Positions 11,006-21,045 of a stretch of DNA of 64,000 nt are shown piece after piece. The position numbers were made by a program, and so were the translations under genes. The stretch's first letter is position 1, and each line of letters starts with the position of its first letter. The notes under the pieces are model-generated. The model was given only the letters and a program-made list of their open reading frames with translations. It ran no database searches and was not told the origin of the DNA. The DNA comes from Prinsepia uniflora (Eukaryota; Streptophyta; Magnoliopsida; Rosales; Rosaceae). The stretch lies in assembly GCA_032719365.1 (NCBI GenBank), contig CM064870.1, positions 38,534,194 through 38,598,193 on the forward strand, given 5' to 3'.

Positions 11006-11216
11006 TTGGGTTTAAAGACCCGGATATGTTATGACGGGGGCTGGCCCGGATTGGGTTTAAAGACCCGGATTGAGTTTAAAGACTCGGGAGTTTAAAGACT
11101 CGAATATTGATATTTCCCCCGTAGGCCTATTGAGTTTAAAGACTCAGGAGTTTAAAGACTCGGATTATATTGAGGCCTGGATTGAGTTTAAAGACTCGGG
11201 AGTTTAAAGACTCGGA
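11006..11216 (+). repeat. TTTAAA hairpin repeats in family-B LTR
   Basis: The units GGGTTTAAAGACCC and GAGTTTAAAGACTC recur about nine times. Each is a 4-bp stem around TTAAAG. The second base of the left stem and its partner in the right stem change together (G-C or A-T). The same units occur in element 2 LTRs (19750-19990 and 27370-27600) and, reversed, in the LTRs at 31840-32030 and 36300-36480. Confidence 0.85.
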
Positions 11217-11871
11217 TAGATCCAGCAGGTTTGATGGATGGAAATATGGTTTCAAAAATGTTTTGGTTTTCATTGAGATTTGATGATGACAGTGTCGATC
11301 ATGGTTTTCTGATGTTTTGGGCTATGCCCGGATGAAATGGTTTTCAATGGTTTTGGGCTGAGGCCCGAGATTTGAGGAAGGGAAACTGTGTTTGGTTTTT
11401 CTTACATTGTTTGCTTAACCGGAATCTTGAATGGTTTTATGACATGAATTTGATATGCATGCATTGGTTTTTAATTAGAGGGTATAAATGTACGTGTTTT
11501 ATGCATTATTTTAAACTTATACTTTATTTTTGTCCACTCACAGTCTTTTCATGTTTTTGATACCCTGCAGGTTGTTGCGGTGCGGGCTGTTAGTATAGAG
11601 AGACAAAGACATCACGCGCGCGATCCACAGTAGACTCTACACACTCAGGAACTTCGGAAGCTTTTGTACGGTTGGCTCGAAAATCCCTTGTCCGACTTAC
11701 GTATCACACGAAGGTTGAACGTTGGTTTAGCCTTTGTGTCGTGCGTAAGTTAGACGGGAGCAGGTCTTAGCCCTAATCCCGGGGGATTGGGGGTGGGTCC
11801 TGACAACAAGAGATAGGACGAAAATCGGACATGGTAGAGGGATTAGATACTTTAGGGACCAAGGTAATAAT

Positions 11872-14077
11872 TGTAACGACCCGTCCCAAATTCCAAGATT
11901 TGATTAGTGACTAATCACGATTAGTGAGGGTAATCGGTGATTGGTTAGGCGAAATCGAACGAACGATGCAAAATGACTGTTTTGCCCCTGGTCGTGGGCA
12001 AAACATTGACTTTTCATTCGGACGGTCAAATGGACTTTGACCGTTGACCGTGACGTAGATCGGGACGATACGAATCCATATACAGGTAGCACACTGAAAT
12101 CGGACTTCGAACGGGGAAGTTATAGGTCACGGAAGTTCAATTTCACTATGCACGTACTTCGAGACGGGGATGATTTGGTAATATCTTATTGGGCAGATAA
12201 TTTCAGTGGGTCCTATGGATGAGTGACAAGTGTCACTCATCCCATTGGCTAGATCCCTTAATTTGTGGATATAAGTAATTAAATATTATTATTTTAATTA
12301 TTTTATAATTAAACCTTCTAACACTAAATCCTAGCCATCCATTCTATTTTAATCTTTCAATCCTCACCATCAATCCTCTCTTCGCTCATCAACTATCATC
12401 TCCTTCATTCTTCTTCACACCTGAAACCCCATAACCCATATTCCTCCATTTTTCTTCAAAACAAAAACACACATATTCCCCACCTCCATCACTCATCATG
12501 TGACTGTGATACAATGAATATGACCGTGAGGAAGTGGTGAGAGGCTGAGGATGGCAAGCCATGGCTGGGGACGACGGAGGACACGGCGAGAGTGAGTACC
12601 CGTGAACCCTTTTAAATTTCAAAATTCGAAAATGAGTTTTAAGGGACGGTTTTGGGTTTCTTTGGATCCTAACACAATCTAGGGACCTAGGGGAGTTGAG
12701 AGGGATTGTTTTCGAGGCTTAAGATAGCCTGGAACGGTGGTGAACGGCGGAGGAAAACACCTCCGCCATGGCCGAGCTTGAAGGTGCGGGTTGTGAGGTT
12801 GTTTTTCGGTTTTTAGCATTTAAAATGTTAGGGTTTGATGTTAGGATTATATTAGGATTAACATGGGACAAAATAGATTGAAAATGGATGGGTTTAGGGG
12901 TTGAACCGGTCGATCCGGTCCGGTCCCGTTCGAACCAGTTGAACCCGGTTCGACTGAGGTAGAAGACGCGTGAACAGTAGGCGCGTGGTCTCACGCGCAG
13001 GAGCCTTCCTAGGGCGCGTGAGGGCACGTGAAACACTGTTTGGGAATGTTTTCAACATGTGAAATCTTCTATTCGATGTAACGAACCTTTTGGGACTGAT
13101 TTCGCGTCGATCGGACACCGTCTCGATAATGTTCGGGGCATCGGAAGGTTTCAGATTGAGTTTAAAAATAGTTAAAAATACCGAAAAATTACGGGGCTTT
13201 AGTGGGAGGTTAATAAGGTAGTTAGTAACCTTCTATTACGATTTGGATAGGTTTGGGAGTCCCGGTGACGGTGATTGGCTCGGGAGAGCCGTATAGCACG
13301 CAAATCGAAGGGCAGCTCGGACGGTCTGTGAGTGGACCTTGTTTTCTAAATTGGTGCATGCATAAATGTTCATTATATGTTTTAAACACTTGTTTGATGA
13401 TTCCATGGGTGCATTTGGTTGTGGTTACGTATAAGCACGTATTTTGAGGTTTCAGCCTTATACGGTGCTTATACGGGTCGGTATTTCTTTAATGGTCTAA
13501 ATGAAATGGTTTTGGATTTCAAAGGATAAACTCTGGTATGAGACTCATTTGGTTTTGTCTCGGGCATATGACCCTGTTGATGACCTATGGGTCCGAGTCG
13601 TGGTCGCGGCAGATGCTTGCTGCACGGCGACGGACGACGTGACGCTCGCCTCCAGATTGGGATGTGTTCCTTCTGGAGAGGTCACGATGCACGATTCGTG
13701 GTCGGGCAGCCTAGGGAGGCTCGACTTCGGAGTGCTGACGGTTCAGGATATCGATCGGTGATGAGTGCACCATGATCTTGTGGTGGTCGCGTCGGTTGAT
13801 TCGTTCACGGCGACATGCCAGGATTGACGGCGGTCCTGGATGGATGGTTGCAAGCATCACTATGATCGGAGTTGTGACTGACCCTTAGATATCGGGCACG
13901 GTGCCCAGCTGATGTCATATGTTCGGGCACGAGACCCAGTTACTTTATGGTTATGATTTCGGGTTAGGGACCCTAGATGGATTTCCAAGTTCATGGCGGT
14001 TTATAGGAACCGGCATGAACCCTGGAATGGTTATTGTGGTACATGACGGTTTATGGGAACCGGGCATGGAGGATGTT

Positions 14078-14122
<45 letters not shown>

Positions 14123-14941
14123 TGGCATGGATGCTATAGATCATGACGGTTCAGGGGAACCGGGCATGAATATTTATGTTATGTATATATATGTTCATAT
14201 ACCTTCATTTACCTGTTCTAATATCTCCTCCGGGGAGGGTCGTTGGCCTGGGCGGACCCCGGAGTAGTCACTGAGCACTGACTGAGTGGGAGTTGCCCCC
14301 GTTGGGTTCCTTACTCTCAGGGAGGCTGGTACTATAACCTCGGGTAGGGTCAGTGGTCTACGGACATTGACCTTGACTTTGAGAAGACTCGGATTGAGAC
14401 CTGGGTAGCAAGCGCGTAGCTTTGGAAACCGTGACAGGATTGGTTGTGTGAATTATATATGTATATGATATAGATATGATATATGATATGTGATGTGTGG
14501 TTACACAGGATTTGAGCGGTGGCTCGTGTACTTGATTTATTTCTGGTTTGGGCTGAGTCCCTTATGGATTTGGGCAGTGGCTCGTATACTTGATTTGATT
14601 TCGGTTTTGGGCTTAGTTCCCGCATATGGTTTCATTTGGTTAAATAGTTTTTGAATGCATGCATACTTTTTAGTGAAGGGTACAAATGTCTTTATGGAAA
14701 TGTTTTTATAAACTGGTTGTTTTGTCCACTCACAGCTTTTAATGTTTTGACTGCCCTTCAGGTTGACATCGGATGTGGACTATAGCAGAGACCGAGATAT
14801 CACATACCTCCTCCGGATCCTGACGTACTCTGATAGCCCGGGAGGGCAAAGGTCGGAACTATCCCTTGTCTGACACTTCGTGTCAGACGGGAGCAGGGTC
14901 ATCCCGCGTTAATCCCGGGGGGATTGGGATGGGTCCTGTCA
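11872..14941 (+). mobile_element. Solo LTR, family C
   Basis: A 3070-bp unit starting TGTAACGACC and ending GGTCCTGTCA is flanked by ATAAT at 11867-11871 and again at 14942-14946, so it is a complete solo LTR. It has the arms GTGAGTGGAC (13328-13337) and GTCCACTCAC (14724-14733), and a CAG acceptor-like site ending at 14761. No coding region is supported. It is related to the solo LTR at 40953-44156 and inserted into the LINE remnant. Confidence 0.95.
14081..14119 (+). repeat. (TA)n microsatellite
   Basis: A run of about 19 TA units inside the family-C solo LTR. Confidence 0.95.
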
Positions 14942-15324
14942 ATAATAGTGGCATTAACCTCACCAAGTAAACATCCAGAAGAAAAGAATTCACTAACCGC
15001 TACAATGATATGACTTCCCACCACACTCCAGGCTTTCTAAAAGAAGTACCCATTGGAACCATCAGGACCAGGGGCCTTATTAGGCTTGAGCTGAAAACAC
15101 ACATTACGAATCTCCTCCGTAGAAACCTCACGCACCATGTTCCGAGCCTCCCCATCACCAATAGGGTCCTCAATCAATCCGCTGAAATTACAATTAAACA
15201 CTGGGGAAGGCACCCCCAGAAGATTCTGAAAGAAAGAAACCGCCTCACCCTTAATCTCAGACTCATTAGAAATCACACTACCATCCTGTACCTCAATAGA
15301 AGAAATCCGATTACTACTATTTAA

Positions 15325-15440
15325 AACTTGTGCATGCATAATGCAAGGTAGTTCAACATCAATATATATATATATATATATGTATAACTTGTGCATGCAT
15401 AATGCAAGGTAGTTCAACATCAATATATATATATATATAT
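15325..15440 (+). repeat. 61-bp direct duplication with (AT)n tails
   Basis: A segment with TTGTGCATGCATAATGCAAG occurs at 15325 and again at 15386, each followed by an AT run. It marks the upstream edge of the LINE remnant. Confidence 0.9.
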
Positions 15441-15868
15441 ACATATATTTAATCCTAAAACCTTACTAGAAAACAATTTTATTAAACCAGTGGGACCCAC
15501 GCTACTATCAAAGGAAAATATGCCTCGTGGTCCACACCTATGCTCTGCATATGACACTCCATAAATGAGATAAATATTTAAGTATAACACACACGCACTA
15601 CTTATAATTAATATTCCCCTATAATCCCTAATATATCAAGAAGAGCAGTCTTCACTAGAACATGATAACTAACCACTACTAACCATTTCTCAAAGCTAGT
15701 GGAACCCAAGAGGTCCAACATGGAGACCATCTCACAGACACGCATGTCCTAAAACACTTCAAAGACATGCGGCTAAAAACTTGTGCTACTCGTACAGACA
15801 AGCTCGATGAGCATACGTGGATGAATCCTTAAATTCTTGTTATTGGAAAAATTTCAACCAGAGCTAGT
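15441..15868. other. Non-coding stretch, unassigned
   Basis: AT-rich sequence without an open frame, domain or LTR boundary that I recognise. Confidence 0.6.
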
Positions 15869-16480
15869 ACCTCGACAAGCGCATGAAGAAATCCTCCATA
15901 TCATGTGTTATAGAAATCATGATTGAAGCGAATACCTCAACAAGCACATGATGAAATCATATACATCATACATCGGAAATGCTTGACCAATCCTAACAAG
16001 CGCATGATGCAGTCTTCTATATCACGCATCAGAGAAATTCTAGCCAAAGCCATTACCTCGATGAGCGCATAATAGTATCTTTTACATCATGCGTCAGAGT
16101 GATCCTGGCTAAAATCAATATCAAGACAAGCACATGACGGAATCCTCTACATTAAGTGCCAAAGAAATCCCAGTCAAAGACAATACCAAGACGAGTGCAT
16201 GCCGGAATCCTCTATATCATGCGTCGGAGAAATTTTGACCGATATCAATACATCGACCAGTGTATGAGGGAATCCCCTACATCGTGCGTCTAAAAAATAT
16301 CTCGACGAGCACATGACAAAATCTTCTACATCATGCATTGGAAAAACCCCAGCAAAAGTTAATACCTCTACAAGCGCATGGAATTATCTACATTATGGGT
16401 CGGAGAAATCATGACCAAATCCAATCCTTGACGAGCGCATGACAAAATCCTCTATCCCATGCGTTGGAAAAATAATCCTT
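15869..16480 (+). repeat. Degenerate minisatellite with internal inverted arms
   Basis: About ten diverged units spaced roughly 45-67 bp apart share a GCGCATGA-like start and, some 20 bases on, a TCATGCGT-like segment that is its near reverse complement. Units begin near 15877, 15940, 15998, 16064, 16130, 16194, 16258, 16305, 16372 and 16433. The copies differ widely, so the array is old. Confidence 0.8.
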
Positions 16481-16949
16481 CTAGCACACTTGAGGGAATC
16501 TTTAAACCCACACGGTCAGAAATAATAATAATAATAAAGAATGGTGCACATGCATAATGAAATGTAGAAGTGTGAACCTAAAAACCTCATTTTGAAATCC
16601 ACAAAATCTAGCCGTAGCCAAAACAATAAGACTATAAACTTGGCCCAAACCTAGAACCAATAACCTAGGCTAAAGCTCGAAACTATAAACCCGAGCCTAA
16701 GTCTAAATCCATAAAACCAAGGCCAAAGCCCAAAATCATAAACCCGTCTTAGTTTCCTAATCCATAATGAATATACAATCTTTAAGATAATAAGTATACA
16801 TGCAATATACTTTAAAAAAAATTCCACCCATGGAATAGCCCGAGCAAGTTTAATCCTAAGCTGTCCAATCCTCCGTAGTTTCTGAAGCTGCAGTGCCTAT
16901 CAAAAGTGACAACCGAAAGCAATAAATAACATTTTCAAACCCTAAACCC
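16481..16949. other. Non-coding stretch, unassigned
   Basis: It contains a short AAT run and many short 'aagcccaaa/aaacccgag' phrases, like the reverse of LTR hairpin blocks elsewhere in the window. It may be part of an old minus-strand LTR, but I see no boundary. Confidence 0.5.
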
Positions 16950-17255
16950 GAGACCTTACTCTCGTAGGCCCTCACACGTTCATAAACAATCCTAAAATAG
17001 GATCTAAAACGCCTAAAATGGACTTAAGATATGTACAAATGATTGTAATGTGCCAAAAACATCACCATGCACCGTCACGGGTCGGAAAACCGTGCTGCCA
17101 GACTAAGAAAACTGCCCTAAGCGCTTGCGAGAAGTTCGAAAACCGAGACCCTTACTCTCGTAGGCCCTCACACGTTCATAAACAATCCTAAAATAGGATC
17201 TAAAACGCCTAAAATGGACTTAAGATATGTACAAATGATTGTAATGTGCCAAAAA
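16950..17255 (+). repeat. Two direct copies of about 107 bp
   Basis: The segment with CTCGTAGGCCCTCACACG, followed by AATAGGATCTAAAACGCC, occurs at 16950-17059 and again at 17146-17255 with about 86 bp between. A third partial copy of the AGGATCTAAAACGCCTA phrase follows. Confidence 0.9.
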
Positions 17256-17547
17256 ATAGGATCTAAAACGCCTATAATTAATTTCAAATGAGTCATTAAT
17301 TAGGCCCCACGGAGGAAGCACAGCCTTATCACATATCAGGTTCTGAGCCTAATTCTAACCCCTCGGATATTCGAGAAAATGAAAAATGACCATTTTTCTC
17401 ATGAAAGTCAAAGAGTTGGCTTTTAACCAAAAAGTACCAACCATTTCACACAGTGGCACTACGTATAGGTCATTACCTCAAATATCATCTTAACCAAATC
17501 CGAAAACATCAACATAGTATACAGACAACTATTCCCCTAGGGGTATT
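17256..17547. other. Non-coding stretch up to element 2
   Basis: No open frame or RNA gene is seen. It ends in GTATT, the left target duplication of element 2. The same host sequence appears to resume at 28196. Confidence 0.6.
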
Positions 17548-20500
17548 TGTAACGCCCCGGACGTTCTGGAAATGTAATATTATAAAAGATTGAATAAAAT
17601 GACGTTTTTACCCCTGTGATTTGTGTGGTCAATTTGTTGACTTTTTGATTGGGAGGTCGAACGGACGTGGAGTGATGACCGTGACGTAGTTCGGGACGTC
17701 ACGAGTTCATAGACAGGTGGCACGTTCGATTCGGACGAACAGGGTGGAAGTTATGAGGTTCGGAAGTTCAGGGGCATTATCGTAAATTGGACATTATAAA
17801 GGGAAAAAGTTGACTTTTTGTTTGACAATTGATACTCATTTGAATCAAAGACCGTTATGTTCGTCTCGACGCCCTGAGTACAACAACAGGCGGCACGCGT
17901 GAAACGGACGTCGGATGACCGAGATACGGGTCACGGAAGTTGGAGGGTAATTTGGTAATTATTGCACAGAGGGGCATTTTGGTAATTTCACGGCGGTTAC
18001 TGTAGCACCACCATGAAAAACAGAGCACACGGCCATGCCGTGGTGTTTTACGCGTGCAAATTGTTTAGGGTGGTAGTGGATGGATCAGACGATTTGTTTA
18101 TGAGAATTGAGGCAGTGGAGACACCCATGGGAGACTGAACTGAGCTCAGTGCACGGGCTGGATTTTAAAATGGTCGTGGTCTCTGTGCGTGCGGGAAACC
18201 ATTTTCAGAGACCCAGTTGGTCTCACACGATTTGTTGGCCACATTGATCGATCAACCGTGTAAGAGAGTGAGGAGAGGTTTTGTTTGGGTCATTTGGTGC
18301 ATCAGGTGTGGGCTGAGGTTGAGAGGGACGGTGAGAAAACAGTTTCGGGTTTTTTGGGGGGAAACTCAGAGTTCAATTCCTACGGGCTTTGGGGGAAAAC
18401 TAAACACATAGGGAGACTTCTGGAGTGACAGAAACACGACGGTGCTAGAGTTGTTGAGATTGGAGCCCGTTTTGCCCAAGAACCCAAGTTCCAGTTCGAA
18501 GGAAAAACCAGTGGAGGGAAAAATTGAAGATCAAATTGGGGGGGCATTCGAGCTAAACTAAGGGCCGTTCTAGTCTTCTGGGAGCAAAAGGAAACCAACC
18601 ACATCGATTTCGAAGGACGACACTCACGAATTGGCCAAGAACTGAGCTCCCTGGTTCTGAGAATTTTCAAGCTTGAGGTCGACGACTTCCAGGTAACGGC
18701 GAGTCCAATTGATTGTACCCTTATGTTCGTCTAAGTTTCCTTATGCTACTGGTGAAACTAATTTGGAAATGGAGTTAGTTTGGGTGAGTTCTGGGTGACG
18801 ACCCGTTCGTCTGTTCAAGTCTGGGTTGAATCGATTTAGGGACAGTCGAGGTTAATAATTAGTGCAGACCTGAAATTAATAGGTTAGAGAAGTTAATAGG
18901 TTAGAGAAGGTAATAGGATTGAAAACGGGAGGAATTGATTGAGATTTGAACTTGAACTGGTCGGGTTGTGTCGCGGGTGACAGGCCCGTTTATCAGGTTA
19001 TCCGGGTAGGAACGATGACACTGTAGCTTGGCGTGTGGCCTTCACGCGCAGCCACTTTGGGCGGCGCATGACGGCTCGTGCGATGTCATCTCCGATCACG
19101 GTCAACATGGAAATTGTTCCTTTCAGTCCAATTAACATTTTACCTTTAGGATTCGAGTTGTTCGGGAGTCATTCGGGATAATTTCGGGAGTCCGGAAGAT
19201 TAAATCTTTAAGTTTATTTTCGCCGAAAAATCCGGGAAATTAGGGAAAAATCATACGAGCTATTTGAGGATGTTTGTAACCCTTCTTGTACATTTTTACA
19301 GGCCCGGACACTTCCGAAGCTACGGAGGAGCGCGTGGGACGCAATTGACGCGTCCTAAGACTGTGAGTGGACTTTTTGATTTCTAAAATTGGGCATGCAT
19401 GACTATTTTGCTTATTTACCTCATGGTTTTACATACGATTTTATGATGGTGACATGATATATCGGTTTACGTATTTTCACGTTTTTCGAGATATTTATCG
19501 TATTTCACGCATTTCGAGGTTACGGTTTTTAACTTATGCATGTGTGATGTTTTGATGAAGTATCTGGATATGATTATGCATGTTACGGATTTATGATGTT
19601 TTGATCACATTTGCGAAGTGAATTTTCGGAAATTGCATGTGTTGGAATTTGCATGTGAATTCGGACGTGAGTCCTATTATGATGTGATATGATTTCGGAA
19701 TGATGTTGGAAAACGGTTTGTGATGAATCCTGATTTATTGTGTTTTAAAAACGGTTTTGGGTTTAAAGACCCGGTTGATTGTTGGATCCGGTTTTGGGTT
19801 TAAAGACCCGGTATGTTGATGACGGGGGCGGGCCCGAAAATTGGGTTTAAAGACCCGAATTGAGTTAAAGGCTCGTGAGTTTAAAGACTCGAATATTGTG
19901 ACACACCCGAGGCCTATTAATCATGTTTTGAGTTTAAAGACTCGTTGATATCCCGGGAAGGCCTAATGTTGAGTTTAAAGACTCGGATGGATCCAACGGC
20001 ATAATTGTGATTATTGATTTACGTTTTAATTGATTTGTGCAAATAATGTTTCAAATGACAGTTTCTGGAACCTGGCATTATTAAATGGTTTTACATGAGT
20101 TATGACGATCCTTTGTAACGTTTTTCATGTGTTTCGGAAAAAGAGTTTTCAAAAGTTTAATATGCAAATTTTGAATATTTGGTTATGCATGCGTGTTACA
20201 AAACTGGAGGGCGAACCCGATTTTCGGAAAAACTGTTTCTGTAAAACTTATGTTTCGGTCCACTCACATTTTGTTGTTTTAAATTCCCGCCAGGTCGTGG
20301 TACAAGCGTGGGGGCAAGCGCCGAGGCAGAGGCGGAGGCATAAAGTTTTCCGTTGCGGAGTAGTTAGTTCACAGAGTAGGACTTGTTTCTTTAACTTGTT
20401 TTGTAATATTGCTCTGTGAAACTGTGGACTTGACGTCCAGTCGGATGTATTTGTTTAATCTCCCTGGTCTGACAATGGGCGTGTTGTAATATTAATTAGT

Positions 20501-20582
20501 TTCCGGTCTTTTGGTTTCGATTGTCAGACGGGAGCAGGATGCTCCTCGATTATCGAGGCGATAATCGGGGTGGGTCCTGTCA
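17548..20582 (+). repeat. 5' LTR of element 2
   Basis: TG and CA termini, TGTAACGCC start and GGTCCTGTCA end. It carries the inverted repeat GTGACGT-(8)-ACGTCAC at 17681-17702, TTTAAA hairpins at about 19750-19990, the arms GTGAGTGGAC (19363-19372) and GTCCACTCAC (20258-20267), and a CAG acceptor-like site ending at 20293. A further acceptor-like TTTTTACAG ends at 19301 and a donor-like CCAG/GTAACG lies at 18692/18693. Together these suggest a spliced leader; this is inference. Confidence 0.96.
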
Positions 20583-20584
20583 AT

Positions 20585-20596
20585 TGGTATCAGAGC
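20585..20596 (+). other. Primer binding site, initiator tRNA-Met, element 2
   Basis: TGGTATCAGAGC two bases after the 5' LTR end, a full match to the plant initiator-Met type. Confidence 0.96.
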
Positions 20597-20682
20597 CTAG
20601 GTTTACTATTCGTGTCCGGCACTCGGGTGTGCCTTGATTTTTTTTACTAACTTATGCCTCTTTCAGAGAAGGACGACCGGCC

Positions 20683-21045
20683 ATGCCTCCGCGACGCGAA
20701 CCCCCTCCACGACCTGATGGAGATGCCGAGAGTGTTTCGATCGAGCGAACCCAGCGTCTTGGGGCTACGGTGTTTAGTGGTGGAGCGGATCCCGAGGATG
20801 CTCACCGTTGGATTTCTCGGATTGAGCGGATTTTTACTGTGATGCACTGTCCTCCTGAGGAGCGAGTTGTATTGGCTACCTTTTTGCTTGATGGATCTGC
20901 TTACGAGTGGTGGTACACTCTGGAGTTGTCGGGCTGGGATGCCCGTACAGTGACTTGGGAGACCTTTCGTGAGCGATTTCTGGATCAGTATTATCCCCGT
21001 TCATTCCGTGATGCTAGGGAGACCGAGTTTTTGCAGCTCCAGTAG
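20683..21045 (+). CDS. Gag N-terminal segment, element 2
   Basis: The first 120 residues of Gag, with the capsid-type segment that includes ATFLLDGSAYEWW and FLDQYYPRSF. The ATG follows the LTR by 100 bases and sits in the same sequence setting as the element 1 start. The TAG at the end is a single nonsense change; the next codons (GSMSVAEYEQKF) are the direct continuation of the domain. Confidence 0.9.
   Translation: MPPRREPPPRPDGDAESVSIERTQRLGATVFSGGADPEDAHRWISRIERIFTVMHCPPEERVVLATFLLDGSAYEWWYTLELSGWDARTVTWETFRERFLDQYYPRSFRDARETEFLQLQ

Larger units (their letters stand above)
11806..15330 (-). pseudogene. L1-type LINE reverse transcriptase fragment, split by a solo LTR
   Basis: On the minus strand 15330-14947 encodes a segment with NRISSIEVQDGSV, SFFQNLLG and NKAPGPDG, the start of a plant L1-type reverse transcriptase. 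After the solo LTR it resumes at 11871-11806 with LVPKVSNPS and DFRPISC, a conserved segment further into the same domain. A stop codon lies in the frame shortly after NKAPGPDG. The fragment is cut at 11805 by the family-B LTR and fades out upstream near a TA-rich duplication. It is a dead remnant. Confidence 0.82.

Noticed and set aside
10459..11570. The arm-bounded block as an inserted DNA transposon with terminal inverted repeats
   Set aside because: The arms sit at the same place in all families, I see no target duplication outside them, and they coincide with splice-like signals. An ancient insertion cannot be ruled out.
15441..17547. A minus-strand LTR filling the whole stretch left of element 2
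   Set aside because: Some phrases look LTR-like, but no TG...CA boundary, primer site or polypurine tract could be placed.
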